Assembly: GCA_900320545.1 (NCBI GenBank)
Contig: ONSU01000011.1
Location: 1 to 55,429 of the forward strand
Direction of reading: 5' to 3'
DNA length: 55,429 nucleotides
Source of the DNA: an uncultured Bacteroidales bacterium
GTDB taxonomy: Bacteria > Bacteroidota > Bacteroidia > Bacteroidales > UBA932
The position numbers and the translations under genes are program-made. Under the pieces are notes generated by a model. The model searched no databases and had not been told where the DNA came from. It saw only the letters and a list, made by a program, of their open reading frames with translations. Every line of letters begins with the position of its first letter. The stretch's first letter is position 1. Shown in pieces: positions 7,314-15,893 of the stretch.

Positions 7314-8320
7314 GTCCGGACAGCGGCGATCTCTTCGAGCATTACCGCCTGGTGGCCGACAAGGGTCAGGCCCCCGAGCGGATCGACAAATTCATCTCCA
7401 CCCATATCGAGGGAACTTCCCGCCACCGGGTGCAGCTGGCCATCAAGGCCGGCTACGTGTTCCTGAACGACACCCCGGCCAAGGCGAACGCCATCATCCG
7501 TCCGGACGACGTCATCTCGGTCCGAATGCCGTATCAGCGCCGCGGCGTGGAAATCCTCCCCGAGGATATTCCGCTCGACATCGTCTACGAGGATGAAGAC
7601 GTGCTGGTCGTGAACAAGCCCGCCGGAATGGTGGTGCATCCCGGCCACGGCAATTTCTCCGGAACGCTCATCAACGCGCTGTCGCACTATCTCGGCATCA
7701 CCCAGGGGCCGGATGCGGAGGACGAGCGGATGGGCATCCTGGTGCACCGCATCGACAAGGACACCTCCGGCCTGCTGCTGGTGGCGAAGACCGTCGAGAT
7801 GCAGCAGCGGCTGGCCAAACAGTTCTTCGAGCACAGCATCGAACGCAAATACATCGCCGTCGTCTGGGGCAACATCAAGGAAGACGAAGGAACGGTGGAA
7901 GGCACCATCGGCCGCGACCCCAACGACCGGCTCCGCTACCGCGTCTACGATGATCCCGAAAAGGGGAAATACGCCTGTACGCACTACAAGGTCCTGGAGC
8001 GCTTCGGCTTCATCACCGTCATCGAATGCCGCCTGGAAACGGGCCGCACGCACCAGATCCGCGTCCATATGTCCTCGCTGGGGCATCCCCTCTTCAACGA
8101 CGAACGCTACGGCGGCGCCGAGATCCGCCAGGGAACCATCTACAGCAAGTACAAGCAATTCATCCAGAACTGTTTCGAAATCTGTCCCCGCCAGGCCCTC
8201 CACGCCAAGACCCTCGGCTTCGTCCATCCCCGCACCGGCGAAATAATGCGCTTCGACTCGGAAGTCCCCGCCGACATGACGGCCCTCATTGAAAAATGGC
8301 GCCGCTACGTCGCCGGCTGA
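7310..8320 (+). CDS. rluD: Ribosomal large-subunit pseudouridine synthase, RluA/RluD family
   Basis: 336 residues. An N-terminal S4 RNA-binding domain (RIDKFISTHIEGTSRHRVQLAIKAGYVFLNDTPAK) is followed by the pseudouridine synthase domain with NKPAGMVVHPGHGN, HRIDKDTSGLLLVAK (catalytic Asp149), ETGRTHQIRVH and the C-terminal ALHAKTLGFVHP. Family members isomerise uridines in helix 69 of 23S rRNA (RluD) or other rRNA sites, and the S4 domain and length favour the RluD type. It overlaps the PASTA gene stop by 4 nt, so the two are coupled. Confidence 0.92.
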   Translation: MSPDSGDLFEHYRLVADKGQAPERIDKFISTHIEGTSRHRVQLAIKAGYVFLNDTPAKANAIIRPDDVISVRMPYQRRGVEILPEDIPLDIVYEDEDVLVVNKPAGMVVHPGHGNFSGTLINALSHYLGITQGPDAEDERMGILVHRIDKDTSGLLLVAKTVEMQQRLAKQFFEHSIERKYIAVVWGNIKEDEGTVEGTIGRDPNDRLRYRVYDDPEKGKYACTHYKVLERFGFITVIECRLETGRTHQIRVHMSSLGHPLFNDERYGGAEIRQGTIYSKYKQFIQNCFEICPRQALHAKTLGFVHPRTGEIMRFDSEVPADMTALIEKWRRYVAG

Positions 8321-8333
8321 AAGCCCGGCGTGC

Positions 8334-8386
8334 CACATCATTCCAGGACTTGTTCACCACATCATTCCCGGAACAAGTTCGGGAAT
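8334..8386. repeat. Interspersed palindrome (CATTCCCGG family), one and a half copies
   Basis: A half copy (ATCATTCCAGGACTTGTTC) is followed by a full copy, ATTCCCGGAAC then AA then GTTCGGGAAT. It lies between rluD and the tRNA-Pro promoter. Related units lie at 21414-21506 (inside tsaB), 24379-24398, 41071-41091 (inside the MsrA-fRMsr gene) and 43225-43247. Confidence 0.6.
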
Positions 8387-8406
8387 CTTACGATTCTTCC
8401 AAAAAA

Positions 8407-8439
8407 TTGTACAAAATTCAAAAACTTTGATTATCTTTG
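8407..8439 (+). promoter_or_regulatory. Promoter of tRNA-Pro
   Basis: TATCTTTG (8432-8439) is a perfect -7 element, 17 nt before the mature tRNA 5' end. A TTGT at 8407-8410 may be the -33 box (spacer 21-22 nt). Confidence 0.6.
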
Positions 8440-8456
8440 CAGTCCCTTTCGGGAAT

Positions 8457-8529
8457 CTGGGTGTGGCGCAGTTGGTAGCGCACCTGGTTAGGGACCAGGA
8501 GGTCGCTCGTTCAAGTCGAGTCACCCAGA
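8457..8529 (+). tRNA. tRNA-Pro, anticodon AGG
   Basis: A full cloverleaf can be folded. The acceptor stem is CTGGGTG/CACCCAG (8457-8463 with 8522-8528), and the discriminator is A8529. The D-stem is GCGC/GCGC, the anticodon stem CCTGG/CCAGG with loop TTAGGGA, and the T-arm GCTCG-TTCAAGT-CGAGT. Positions 34-36 (8490-8492) read AGG. The C1:G72 pair, A73 and G35-G36 are proline identity elements, which supports the assignment. CCA is not encoded. An A at position 34 is unusual for a bacterial proline tRNA (normally UGG, GGG or CGG). Confidence 0.88.
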
Positions 8530-8537
8530 CACAAAAT

Positions 8538-8579
8538 CAAGCACTTGCGGAGTTTCCGCAGGTGCTTGTTTCGTTTTTT
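8538..8579 (+). terminator. Rho-independent terminator after tRNA-Pro
   Basis: A 14-bp stem with one G-T wobble (8538-8551 with 8555-8568) and a GTT loop is followed by TTTCGTTTTTT. It is 8 nt after the tRNA and fits as its terminator. Confidence 0.85.
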
Positions 8580-8603
8580 GCCGATGTTTTTTCTTTGTCT
8601 TTT

Positions 8604-8638
8604 GGGGAAGGTCTGATTTCAGGGGCCGGACCTTCCCC
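8604..8638. repeat. Palindromic repeat, GGGGAAGGTC stem (copy 1)
   Basis: GGGGAAGGTC (8604-8613) and GACCTTCCCC (8629-8638) form a perfect 10-bp stem around a 15-nt loop. It is paired with copy 2 at 8679-8713. Both lie downstream of the outer-membrane gene ending at 8725, so they may act as its 3' structure. Confidence 0.65.
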
Positions 8639-8678
8639 GTCCAAACATTGCTACAGTTCCTTCAGATGCAGGATCACT

Positions 8679-8713
8679 GGGGAAGGTCCCCGGCATGTAA
8701 TCACACCTTCCCC
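8679..8713. repeat. Palindromic repeat, GGGGAAGGT stem (copy 2)
   Basis: GGGGAAGGT (8679-8687) and ACCTTCCCC (8705-8713), with a 17-nt loop. The arms match copy 1 but the loop differs, which suggests a conserved stem in a mobile or REP-like doublet. Confidence 0.6.
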
Positions 8714-8724
8714 ACGAAAGGGCG

Positions 8725-9645
8725 TCAGAAACTGTATCCCAGCCCGATCAGGAAGGTGTTCCCGATCTCTTTGTTGGCTGTGAGGAAGGTGGCGGAGAGG
8801 CGCACGCCGTAGAAGGTGGCACCGGCGCCGAGGGAGAAGTGCGAAGGCATCACGGAGCCCGCGGAGGCGTAGCGATAGCCGGCGCGGACCCAGCCGATGT
8901 CCTTGAGGCCCAGCTGGAAGCCGGCGGCGACGGCCCATTCGCGGTTGAAGGCGAATTCGGCCGACAGGGCGGGCTGGAGGTGGACGATGCCCACGCGGGC
9001 TACGTAATCGCCGGACAGGCGGGCGACCGGCACCAGGGCGTACTTCGTCGGGACGACGGTCGACTGTGCCTTGGGACCGAAGTTGCTCACGCCGGCCATC
9101 ACATTGAAGTCCTTGCCGTGATATTGCAGGAAGGCGTCCATCGATACGCCCCAGAGGCGGTAATCGCTCATCATCTGCTGCTGGGCGTACTTGATATTGA
9201 CACCGATCCCCACGCACTTGGCGATCGAGAAGGCAAGGCCGCCGCCGATTACCATATCATAGGGCTTGAAGGGTTTGCCGTTATAGATCTCTTCCGCGTG
9301 CATATCGCGGGCGAATCCGACCGTCAGGCCGAACCATTTCCCGATCTTGAAAGCGCCGCCGGCATTCACGACGTGATCCTTCCACACGGAAGGGGCCCAC
9401 ATCGCGTAATTCACGCCGATGGCGAAATGCCGGTCCATGAAGGGAACGGCGGCGGGGTTGCCGAAGGCGGCGTAGGAAAGATCCGCACCGGAGACGGCGG
9501 ACGACGCGGCGCCGGCGAGGGCCGCATTCACGGGGTCGCGGTCCATCGCGACGAAAGGAAGCACGTTGTCGGTGGACTGGGCCGCCAGGCGGACGGCCGC
9601 AAGGGCGCAAAGGACAAGCGCCAGGATATATCTTCCGCGCATCAT
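8725..9645 (-). CDS. PorV/PorQ-like outer-membrane beta-barrel protein
   Basis: 306 residues. A signal peptide ends near residue 22 (LALVLCALAAVRLAAQ). It is followed by DRDPVNAALAGAASSAV...SYAAFGNPAAVPF, the N-terminal signature of the PorV/PorQ/UPF0164 barrels, then repeating amphipathic strands to a terminal aromatic residue (LIGLGYSF). PorV and PorQ shuttle or attach T9SS cargo at the outer membrane. The gene overlaps by 4 nt the upstream subtilase gene, whose product carries a T9SS sorting domain, so the pair may be a cargo and its dedicated partner. Which family member it is cannot be settled by eye. Confidence 0.75.
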   Translation of the reverse strand: MMRGRYILALVLCALAAVRLAAQSTDNVLPFVAMDRDPVNAALAGAASSAVSGADLSYAAFGNPAAVPFMDRHFAIGVNYAMWAPSVWKDHVVNAGGAFKIGKWFGLTVGFARDMHAEEIYNGKPFKPYDMVIGGGLAFSIAKCVGIGVNIKYAQQQMMSDYRLWGVSMDAFLQYHGKDFNVMAGVSNFGPKAQSTVVPTKYALVPVARLSGDYVARVGIVHLQPALSAEFAFNREWAVAAGFQLGLKDIGWVRAGYRYASAGSVMPSHFSLGAGATFYGVRLSATFLTANKEIGNTFLIGLGYSF

Positions 9646-12242
9646 TTCTTGACAATCGTTAGTTTATGGGTCTGTCCGTCCGTCGTGGCGGTCAGCGCAT
9701 AGCGGCCGGGAGCCAGAGAGGAAACGTCGACCACAAGCGGGTCGGATACGCTGTAGGTACCGGAAACGGCGTAGACGACCGTACCGGTGGGTCCGACCAG
9801 GCGGAAGGACATCGCGGCGGGCGTCAGGCCGGGCAGCACCGTCATGGAACTGGTCACCACATTGCCGGGATAGACGGAAAGCGGGGTCGCCGGATCCCGG
9901 ACGAGGACGGGAATCTCCGCCTCGGTCAGTTCTCCCATCGCATCCCGGGCGGTTACCTTGATCTTGCCGTAACCCTCGCGGACCGCGATCAGTTTGAGGA
10001 CGTCATCGGTCAGGACGACGCTGACGATATCGTCGGCATTGTTGAGGGTCTGGTAGGACAGCGGCTCGCCGTCGGGATCGGAGAAATGCTCGGACAGCAC
10101 CACCTCCGTCCTGGAGCCCGGAGCCGGCAGATGACAGACCTCGAAAGGTGTCCGGACGAACGGGGACTGATTCTGCAGCAGCGTATAGGAGAAGGACGCC
10201 TCCTTTACCGTATCGAACTCATCCCTGGCCGACACGGTCATCGTGAAAGAGCCCGGGTTGGCCGTCATTCCGTTGAGGACAAATGTCCAGACGCCGTTCT
10301 CGAAGAGCACCCGGGCCGGACCCGTCGTCCGGTACGTCACGGTAAAATCGTTGCCGTCCGGCTCGGAGATGTCAAGCGGCAGGTGTACGTTCTCGAACTG
10401 ATGGAACGGGCCCAGTACCGAAGGAATATTCACCACCGGCGGATGGTTGACGCCCGTCGTGACCGTCCTGACGGGAGCGGCCGCGCCATAGCGGTGCCCG
10501 TATGCATAGCCGGCCATCGTCACATAGTATGTCGTGCTGAAGGCCAGTTTCCGCAGGCGGAGGGAAACGGACTTGCCCTCCATATCCGCCGGATCCGGCA
10601 CGTCATACGAAACGGAGAAGACATCGCTTCCGGGGTGCTGCGGATCGAGATTCTCGATGGAGGACCGGGAAGCGGAGGCGAAGGCCGTATAGCCGTAATT
10701 GCCGTTGGTCGTGAAGCCGAAGTCCAGGGAATTGCCGGTGGCCTCGACGCTGTAGTCCGTCATCGGAACGGGCCTGTCGCCGTACATCAGCGCGCCGAAG
10801 GCGTCCACAAGCGGGCCAATGGGCTTGGATCCGGTCGAAGGACCGATCTTGCGGGCACCGTTGATGAGCGCCTCGCGGAGATCGTCGGCCGTGTAGCCGG
10901 GGCCGCCGCAATACGAGAGCACCAGGGCCGCGACGCCGCTCACGTGCGGGCAGGCCATCGAGGTGCCGTCGAAGATGGCATAGTCATTCGTGGGAACCGT
11001 GCTGGCGATATCCACCCCGGGGGCGCACAGGTCCACCCAGTTCCCGTAGTCCGAAAAACTGGCGCGGTTCCCCGATTTATCAATGGCGCCCACGGCCAGG
11101 CAGGGTTCGTAGTTGGCCGGAGGACCGTACGGGATGTTGTCGTTGCCCGCGGCAAACACCACCAGACCGCCCTTCATCAGGGAATTGGGGAGCTGGTTGC
11201 CGCGGTTGTCACATCCGGCGTACTTGACGAAATAGTCCACGGCGGCGGTAAAGGCCGCATCCGGATGCTCGAAATAATACTGATAGGCGTCGATGTCTTC
11301 CTGGTCGAGCCGGTCGTTCTCGTTGAGGTCGAAATAATAGCCCCAGCTGTTCTGGCTGATGAGGGCGCCGTGGTCGGCCCCTTCCTTGATGGCCGTTTCG
11401 CCGTCTCCGCCTTCATCGTACGTCACTCCATTCCTGGTGACAGTCTTGAAGATCTGGTGCGACAGCAGGGTGATGCCTCTCCGCCCGGCGGCGTAGTCTC
11501 CGCCCGCGATGCCGGCGACTCCCCTGCCGTTGTTGGTGACGGCGGCGATGGTGCCGGCCACGTGGCTTCCATGGTCGTGCGGATAGATGGTCCGGCTGTT
11601 GTCGACATAGTTGTAGTGACCGGAGGATGCGCAGTTCCACGCGAGGTCGGGATGGTTGAGCTGGATGCCGCCGTCCACCACGCAGACGATGACATCAGGA
11701 TTGCCGACGGTGTAGCCCGACCAGACCGGCTCGACGTTGACATCGTAGCCGTTGCTGTTCTTGAGACCCCACATGTAACTGCTGTAGTAGGTGTCGTTCG
11801 GGGATACGGCCGAACGGATCGGAAGACATTTCTCGAACCGTTCCACGCCGGGAATCGCCAGGAGGTCCTCCCCCGCCTTGGTGACGGGGACGGATTTGTC
11901 GAAAGTTACCTTATACCATCTGTGAAGGCCTTCGGCGCGGGTGCGCGGCTCGAATTCCCCGGCATCCGGGAAAAGGCGGCGCATCGAGGTGATGCCGAGT
12001 TCTTCCACCAGGGAATTGAGTTCGGAGGATTTGGTAACGATGCCGCCTTTGGCAAGGTCGGCTTCGATGAGCGCCGTCATCTCCTCCGAGAAATACACTT
12101 TCGCCACACCGGGAATGGCCGATGCGGCCTCCGTCGCGTCGGTTTTCACCCCGGGAGCGGGCGTCGGGTCCGAAGGGAGTTCCTTCATACAGGCCGTTGC
12201 GATAACGACAGCAACGGCCGCTGCATATATCCTTAACTTCAT
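9642..12242 (-). CDS. Subtilisin-like (S8) serine protease lipoprotein with T9SS C-terminal sorting domain
   Basis: 866 residues from the ATG at 12240-12242; longer in-frame starts antisense to the DUF389 gene are unlikely. The N-terminus is a lipoprotein-type signal (AAAVAVVIATAC), then a propeptide-like region to about residue 150. The catalytic triad is complete: Asp190 (VVDGGIQLNHPDL), His227 (DHGSHVAGTIAAV) and Ser428 (FDGTSMACPHVSGVAAL). After the protease domain there are Ig-like or cadherin-like modules (PPVVNIPSVLGPF..., DEFDTVKEASFSY). The last 80 residues resemble a type A T9SS sorting domain: LSVYPGNVV, MSFRLVGPTGTVVY, VDVSSLAPGRYALTA and KLTIVKK. It is likely exported and cell-surface attached. 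It is coupled to the PorV/PorQ-like gene by a 4-nt overlap. Confidence 0.88.
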   Translation of the reverse strand: MKLRIYAAAVAVVIATACMKELPSDPTPAPGVKTDATEAASAIPGVAKVYFSEEMTALIEADLAKGGIVTKSSELNSLVEELGITSMRRLFPDAGEFEPRTRAEGLHRWYKVTFDKSVPVTKAGEDLLAIPGVERFEKCLPIRSAVSPNDTYYSSYMWGLKNSNGYDVNVEPVWSGYTVGNPDVIVCVVDGGIQLNHPDLAWNCASSGHYNYVDNSRTIYPHDHGSHVAGTIAAVTNNGRGVAGIAGGDYAAGRRGITLLSHQIFKTVTRNGVTYDEGGDGETAIKEGADHGALISQNSWGYYFDLNENDRLDQEDIDAYQYYFEHPDAAFTAAVDYFVKYAGCDNRGNQLPNSLMKGGLVVFAAGNDNIPYGPPANYEPCLAVGAIDKSGNRASFSDYGNWVDLCAPGVDIASTVPTNDYAIFDGTSMACPHVSGVAALVLSYCGGPGYTADDLREALINGARKIGPSTGSKPIGPLVDAFGALMYGDRPVPMTDYSVEATGNSLDFGFTTNGNYGYTAFASASRSSIENLDPQHPGSDVFSVSYDVPDPADMEGKSVSLRLRKLAFSTTYYVTMAGYAYGHRYGAAAPVRTVTTGVNHPPVVNIPSVLGPFHQFENVHLPLDISEPDGNDFTVTYRTTGPARVLFENGVWTFVLNGMTANPGSFTMTVSARDEFDTVKEASFSYTLLQNQSPFVRTPFEVCHLPAPGSRTEVVLSEHFSDPDGEPLSYQTLNNADDIVSVVLTDDVLKLIAVREGYGKIKVTARDAMGELTEAEIPVLVRDPATPLSVYPGNVVTSSMTVLPGLTPAAMSFRLVGPTGTVVYAVSGTYSVSDPLVVDVSSLAPGRYALTATTDGQTHKLTIVKK

Positions 12243-12301
12243 AGTCGCGGTAAAAATTTTCCAAATATCGTGGATTTTGGGTAAGATTGCAAAAAAATCA
12301 T

Positions 12302-12309
12302 TAGTTTTG
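12302..12309 (+). promoter_or_regulatory. -7 promoter element of the DUF389 gene
   Basis: TAGTTTTG fits TAnnTTTG, with TTTG 22 nt upstream (12276-12279). The ATG follows 26 nt later at 12336. Confidence 0.5.
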
Positions 12310-12335
12310 TAACCGATACGAAACCTGACCTGCCT

Positions 12336-13493
12336 ATGGGAGCCTGGAAAAATATCCTGAACCAACTCAAGGATCTCGCCGACATCACCAATCACATCGA
12401 TACGGGAGACGCCGCCCTCCGCATCAAGAACAACATCTGGTTCCGGGGGCCCAACGTCTGGATTCTCGCGTTCTCGATCGTCGTCGCCTCGGTGGGCCTC
12501 AACGTCAATTCCACGGCGGTCATCATCGGCGCGATGCTCATCTCCCCGCTGATGGGCCCGATCGTCGGCGCGGGATTCGCCCTCGGCACCCAGGACATGC
12601 CGCTGCTGAAACAGGCCGGCTGGAACCTTCTGGTAATGGTCATCATCAGTCTCCTGGCTTCCTCGCTGTTCTTCCTCATCAGCCCGCTCCGGCTCGTCAA
12701 TCCCACGGAACTCCTCGCGAGGACCAGCCCTACCATCTACGACGTGCTGATCGCCCTCTTCGGCGGCCTCGCCGGCATCTTCGAGACCAGCCGCAAGGAC
12801 AGGGGCACCGTCCTCTCGGGCGTCGCCATCGCCACCGCCCTGATGCCGCCGCTCTGCACGGCCGGATACGGTCTCGCCCACCTCGACTGGCATTTCTTCC
12901 TGGGGGCGATGTACCTCTTCACCATCAACGGCGTCTTCATCGCCCTCGCCACTTACGCGGTGGTCAAATTCCTCCGCTTCCCCCAGGCGCAGTACCTCGA
13001 TGAGAAAAAGGCGAAACGCCAGCGCGCCTTCATTACCGTCATCGTCATCGCGGTGATGGTACCGAGCGTGCTGACCGCCATCGGCCTCATCCAGGAAAAC
13101 AATTACGAGCGCAAAGTCCTCTCGTTCATCGACGAGAACCGCGCCGTCGGTCAGCACTACATCTACGACCACAAGGTCGACAGCCACCGCAAGGTGGAGA
13201 TCTTCATCACCGGCGATCCGCTCACCGATACGGAGCGCGACAACTTCCTCGCCTCGGCCGAGCGGCACGGCATTCCGAAGGAGAGCATTACCTTCAACGA
13301 GCATTCCCTGAGCGCGAAACCCAAGGAAGATGACGTGCAGACACTTGTCCAGGGCCTCTTCGAGCAAAGCGTCCTGGAGCTGGCGAAAAAAGAAGAACGG
13401 ATCCGCGAACTGGAAGCGCAGATCCGTGATCTGAAAGGCGACACGACAGCGGCCGTTCCCGCCGCGCCGGCGCCGGAAGAGCCGGAATTATAA
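12336..13493 (+). CDS. DUF389 / TIGR00341-family integral membrane protein
   Basis: 385 residues. Several hydrophobic helices (VWILAFSIVVASVGLNVNSTAVIIGAMLISPLMGPIVG onward) carry the DUF389 signatures, including IIGAMLISPLMGPI, GVAIATALMPPLCTAGYGL and FTINGVFIALAT. A soluble C-terminal region follows: a domain of about residues 265-330, then a coiled coil (LAKKEERIRELEAQIRDLK) and an Ala/Pro/Glu-rich tail. The family has no established function, so transport is only a guess from the topology. The gene converges on GH31 with a 6-nt overlap of the coding ends. Confidence 0.87.
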   Translation: MGAWKNILNQLKDLADITNHIDTGDAALRIKNNIWFRGPNVWILAFSIVVASVGLNVNSTAVIIGAMLISPLMGPIVGAGFALGTQDMPLLKQAGWNLLVMVIISLLASSLFFLISPLRLVNPTELLARTSPTIYDVLIALFGGLAGIFETSRKDRGTVLSGVAIATALMPPLCTAGYGLAHLDWHFFLGAMYLFTINGVFIALATYAVVKFLRFPQAQYLDEKKAKRQRAFITVIVIAVMVPSVLTAIGLIQENNYERKVLSFIDENRAVGQHYIYDHKVDSHRKVEIFITGDPLTDTERDNFLASAERHGIPKESITFNEHSLSAKPKEDDVQTLVQGLFEQSVLELAKKEERIRELEAQIRDLKGDTTAAVPAAPAPEEPEL

Positions 13494-15893
13494 GTAGACT
13501 TCTATCTCAGTCTTCTCGGAGCAGCGGGTCTCGGGAAGCCGGACGATCAGACGGTCCTTCTCGAACGTGAAGGCGTCGTCCTTGAGATACAGCTTGCCGA
13601 TGCGCACGCCGTTCGGCCGTTTGGTCACGCCTTCGAGCACGAGGAAGATGCGGCGCGTATCCCCCATTCCCTTGTACGATCCCTTCCGGGCGTCGACCGT
13701 CAGCCCGATACGGCTGCCGGAAGTATTCTTGGAGATGCGGGTAACCGCATAATCGGTGGTATATGCCTGGCTGACGCCGTCGTCCTCGTAGAGGTCGAAG
13801 GTGCTGGATCCCGCCCCCGGGACGATGAGGATGCCCAGTTCGTCGGAAGGATCCTGCAGGTTGCGGATGTCCTTTCCGGCGAGCGGGAGGACCGCTCCGG
13901 CCTTCACATACCAGGGATTCTGGTCGATCGAGTAGCGGAGCGTCTTCTCCGTTCCGCCCTTGTGGGTCTGGTGGAGGGCCATGTCGTACCAGTCATTCCC
14001 CTTGGGGAACCACATCCTGCGCTCGGCCTTGCCGTCGGCGCCGGCCGGCTGGCAGACCGCCGTGGCGAGGATCCGGTCGCCGAAGAAGAATTCCTCGTTC
14101 CAGGAATAGGCGCGGTCTTCCTCCGGATAGACATAATAGAGCGGACGGCACATGCTGACGCCGGTCTCGTAGGCCTCGTGCGCCGCCGTGTAGATGTAAG
14201 GACTCAGCGTGTAACGCAGCCGCACGGCCTCGAGCATATAGTCGTAATGCGTCGGATACGCCCAGAATTTGCGCTCCAGACGGGCGTTCTGCGTGGAGTG
14301 GGTCTTGAAGATCGGGGTGAATACGCCGTACTGGAGCCAGCGGGTATAGGTCTCGGGATCGGTGTTGCGGGTGTATTCCTTCTTCATCATATGGCCGCCA
14401 ATGTCGTGGCCCCAGTAGCCATAGCCCACATTGGAAGCTGTAGCCGTGAAGTAAGGAAGGAACTGAAGCACAGACCATTCGTCATACGTATCGCCGGAGA
14501 AACCCAGCTGATAGCGGTGGCTGCCGAGGCCGCCCCAACGGTGATAGATCAGCGGCCGGCGCGCATCCTTGCCCTGTGAGGCGCTTTGGCGGACCATATC
14601 GTGGAAGAACACGTGGTTGAGCCAGAAGGTATTGCTGAGGCCCTTCACATAGCGGCTCTCGAGCCACTGCTGCCAGTCGAGCCACCAGAAGTCGACGCCC
14701 TGATTCTCTAGCGGATGGAGGACACTGTTGAAATAGGCGTCGGCCCATTCGATCTGATCGATCCGGAAAGGCACGCTGGCCTTGTAGCCGGGCTTGCCGA
14801 CGGGTTTCTTATTACCCTGATAGAGATACGGTTCGTCGCCGAAGATGTAATCCTTCGGGCCGTCATAGTCGTCAGTCCGGGAGAGATAATCCTTCAGGAA
14901 GGCATCGTAGCACTCCTCGTACGGACGAATGCCCGAGGCGGGATGCAGGTTGAGGGCGGTCTTGTAGCCCATCTCGTGGACCTCCTTCAGGAAGCCCTCC
15001 GGATCCGGGAAGAGGTCGCGGTTCCAGGTGTAGCCCGTCCAGCCTCGGCGCTGGTTGAAGTCATCGTGACCGGCGCGTTTGTCGAGATCCTTGTAGGTAT
15101 AATGCCAGTCCATGTCGATGATCATCACGTCCATCGGGATGCCGCGCTCCCGCATTTCGCGGCCGAGTTCCAGCATCTCGTCGTCCGTGTAGATCCAGTA
15201 GCGGCTCCACCAGTATCCGAGGGTATATTTCGGGGGCAGGGGAATTCTTCCCGCCACCTTGATGAAGTCGCCGAGGGCGGCGGTGTAGTCGTGCCCATAG
15301 GCGAAGATGTACCAGTCGAGACGGTCTCCCTCCGGCCGCTCGGCGATCCAGTTCTCCCAGTCGGCGTCGACTTTCTCGAAGAGGTGGCGGGAGCTTTCAT
15401 CCACGATAGCCCAGCCGTCCCGCGAAAGGATGCCGTTCTCGAGTTCCTTCTCCCGGTGGGAGAGTTTCTCGAAGCCGAGGCAGCCGTCGAGGGTGCGTGT
15501 AGTTCCCTTGAGATTTCCCGTATCCTCCAGGCCGGGATGCCAGGTGACGGGCTTTTTGCCGAGGGTGAAGGATACCTGGAGATTGGCCGCGTCGAAACGC
15601 CCGCCCGAGTAGGTCAGCTTGACCCTGGGGGTCGTGATGACGAGGGATCCGCCGCTGCGGGTCACCTTGAACTGCGGAACGGGAAGGCGGCGGTTGACAA
15701 TCGCCAGGGAGGCCCGGTCCTCGAAGCGGCCGTCTTCCGCCCATTCCATCCGGATGAGCCGGTCGGTGAGGACGGTGAAACGGGCGTTCCCCTCCGTTAC
15801 GACGGCGGCGGGATCGGCTACGGGATCAAGGTTGTCGGCATAGAGGGTCCCCGTCGCGGCAAGGAGGGTCAGGAGAAAGAGGATGCGTTTCAT
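13488..15893 (-). CDS. Secreted GH31 family alpha-glycosidase
   Basis: 801 residues. The signal peptide (MKRILFLLTLLAATGTLYA) indicates periplasmic or surface location. An N-terminal galactose-mutarotase-like domain is followed by the (beta/alpha)8 barrel: MDVMIIDMDWHYT, GYKTALNLHPASGI, DFWWLDWQQW (candidate nucleophile Asp406) and GFSGDTYDEW (candidate acid/base Asp468). C-terminal beta domains follow (GAGSSTFDLYEDDGVSQAYT is the DUF5110-like part). GH31 enzymes cleave alpha-glucosidic or alpha-xylosidic links, and the WWLDWQQW form does not by itself give the specificity. Its ATG overlaps the lspA stop by 4 nt, so it is the last gene of the ileS operon, an odd companion for housekeeping genes. 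Confidence 0.88.
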   Translation of the reverse strand: MKRILFLLTLLAATGTLYADNLDPVADPAAVVTEGNARFTVLTDRLIRMEWAEDGRFEDRASLAIVNRRLPVPQFKVTRSGGSLVITTPRVKLTYSGGRFDAANLQVSFTLGKKPVTWHPGLEDTGNLKGTTRTLDGCLGFEKLSHREKELENGILSRDGWAIVDESSRHLFEKVDADWENWIAERPEGDRLDWYIFAYGHDYTAALGDFIKVAGRIPLPPKYTLGYWWSRYWIYTDDEMLELGREMRERGIPMDVMIIDMDWHYTYKDLDKRAGHDDFNQRRGWTGYTWNRDLFPDPEGFLKEVHEMGYKTALNLHPASGIRPYEECYDAFLKDYLSRTDDYDGPKDYIFGDEPYLYQGNKKPVGKPGYKASVPFRIDQIEWADAYFNSVLHPLENQGVDFWWLDWQQWLESRYVKGLSNTFWLNHVFFHDMVRQSASQGKDARRPLIYHRWGGLGSHRYQLGFSGDTYDEWSVLQFLPYFTATASNVGYGYWGHDIGGHMMKKEYTRNTDPETYTRWLQYGVFTPIFKTHSTQNARLERKFWAYPTHYDYMLEAVRLRYTLSPYIYTAAHEAYETGVSMCRPLYYVYPEEDRAYSWNEEFFFGDRILATAVCQPAGADGKAERRMWFPKGNDWYDMALHQTHKGGTEKTLRYSIDQNPWYVKAGAVLPLAGKDIRNLQDPSDELGILIVPGAGSSTFDLYEDDGVSQAYTTDYAVTRISKNTSGSRIGLTVDARKGSYKGMGDTRRIFLVLEGVTKRPNGVRIGKLYLKDDAFTFEKDRLIVRLPETRCSEKTEIEVYL

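Noticed and set aside
9642-13367. Extended N-terminus of the subtilase running antisense through the DUF389 gene
   Set aside because: The lipoprotein signal starts at 12242, and the extra residues are the acidic, low-complexity shadow of the DUF389 gene.
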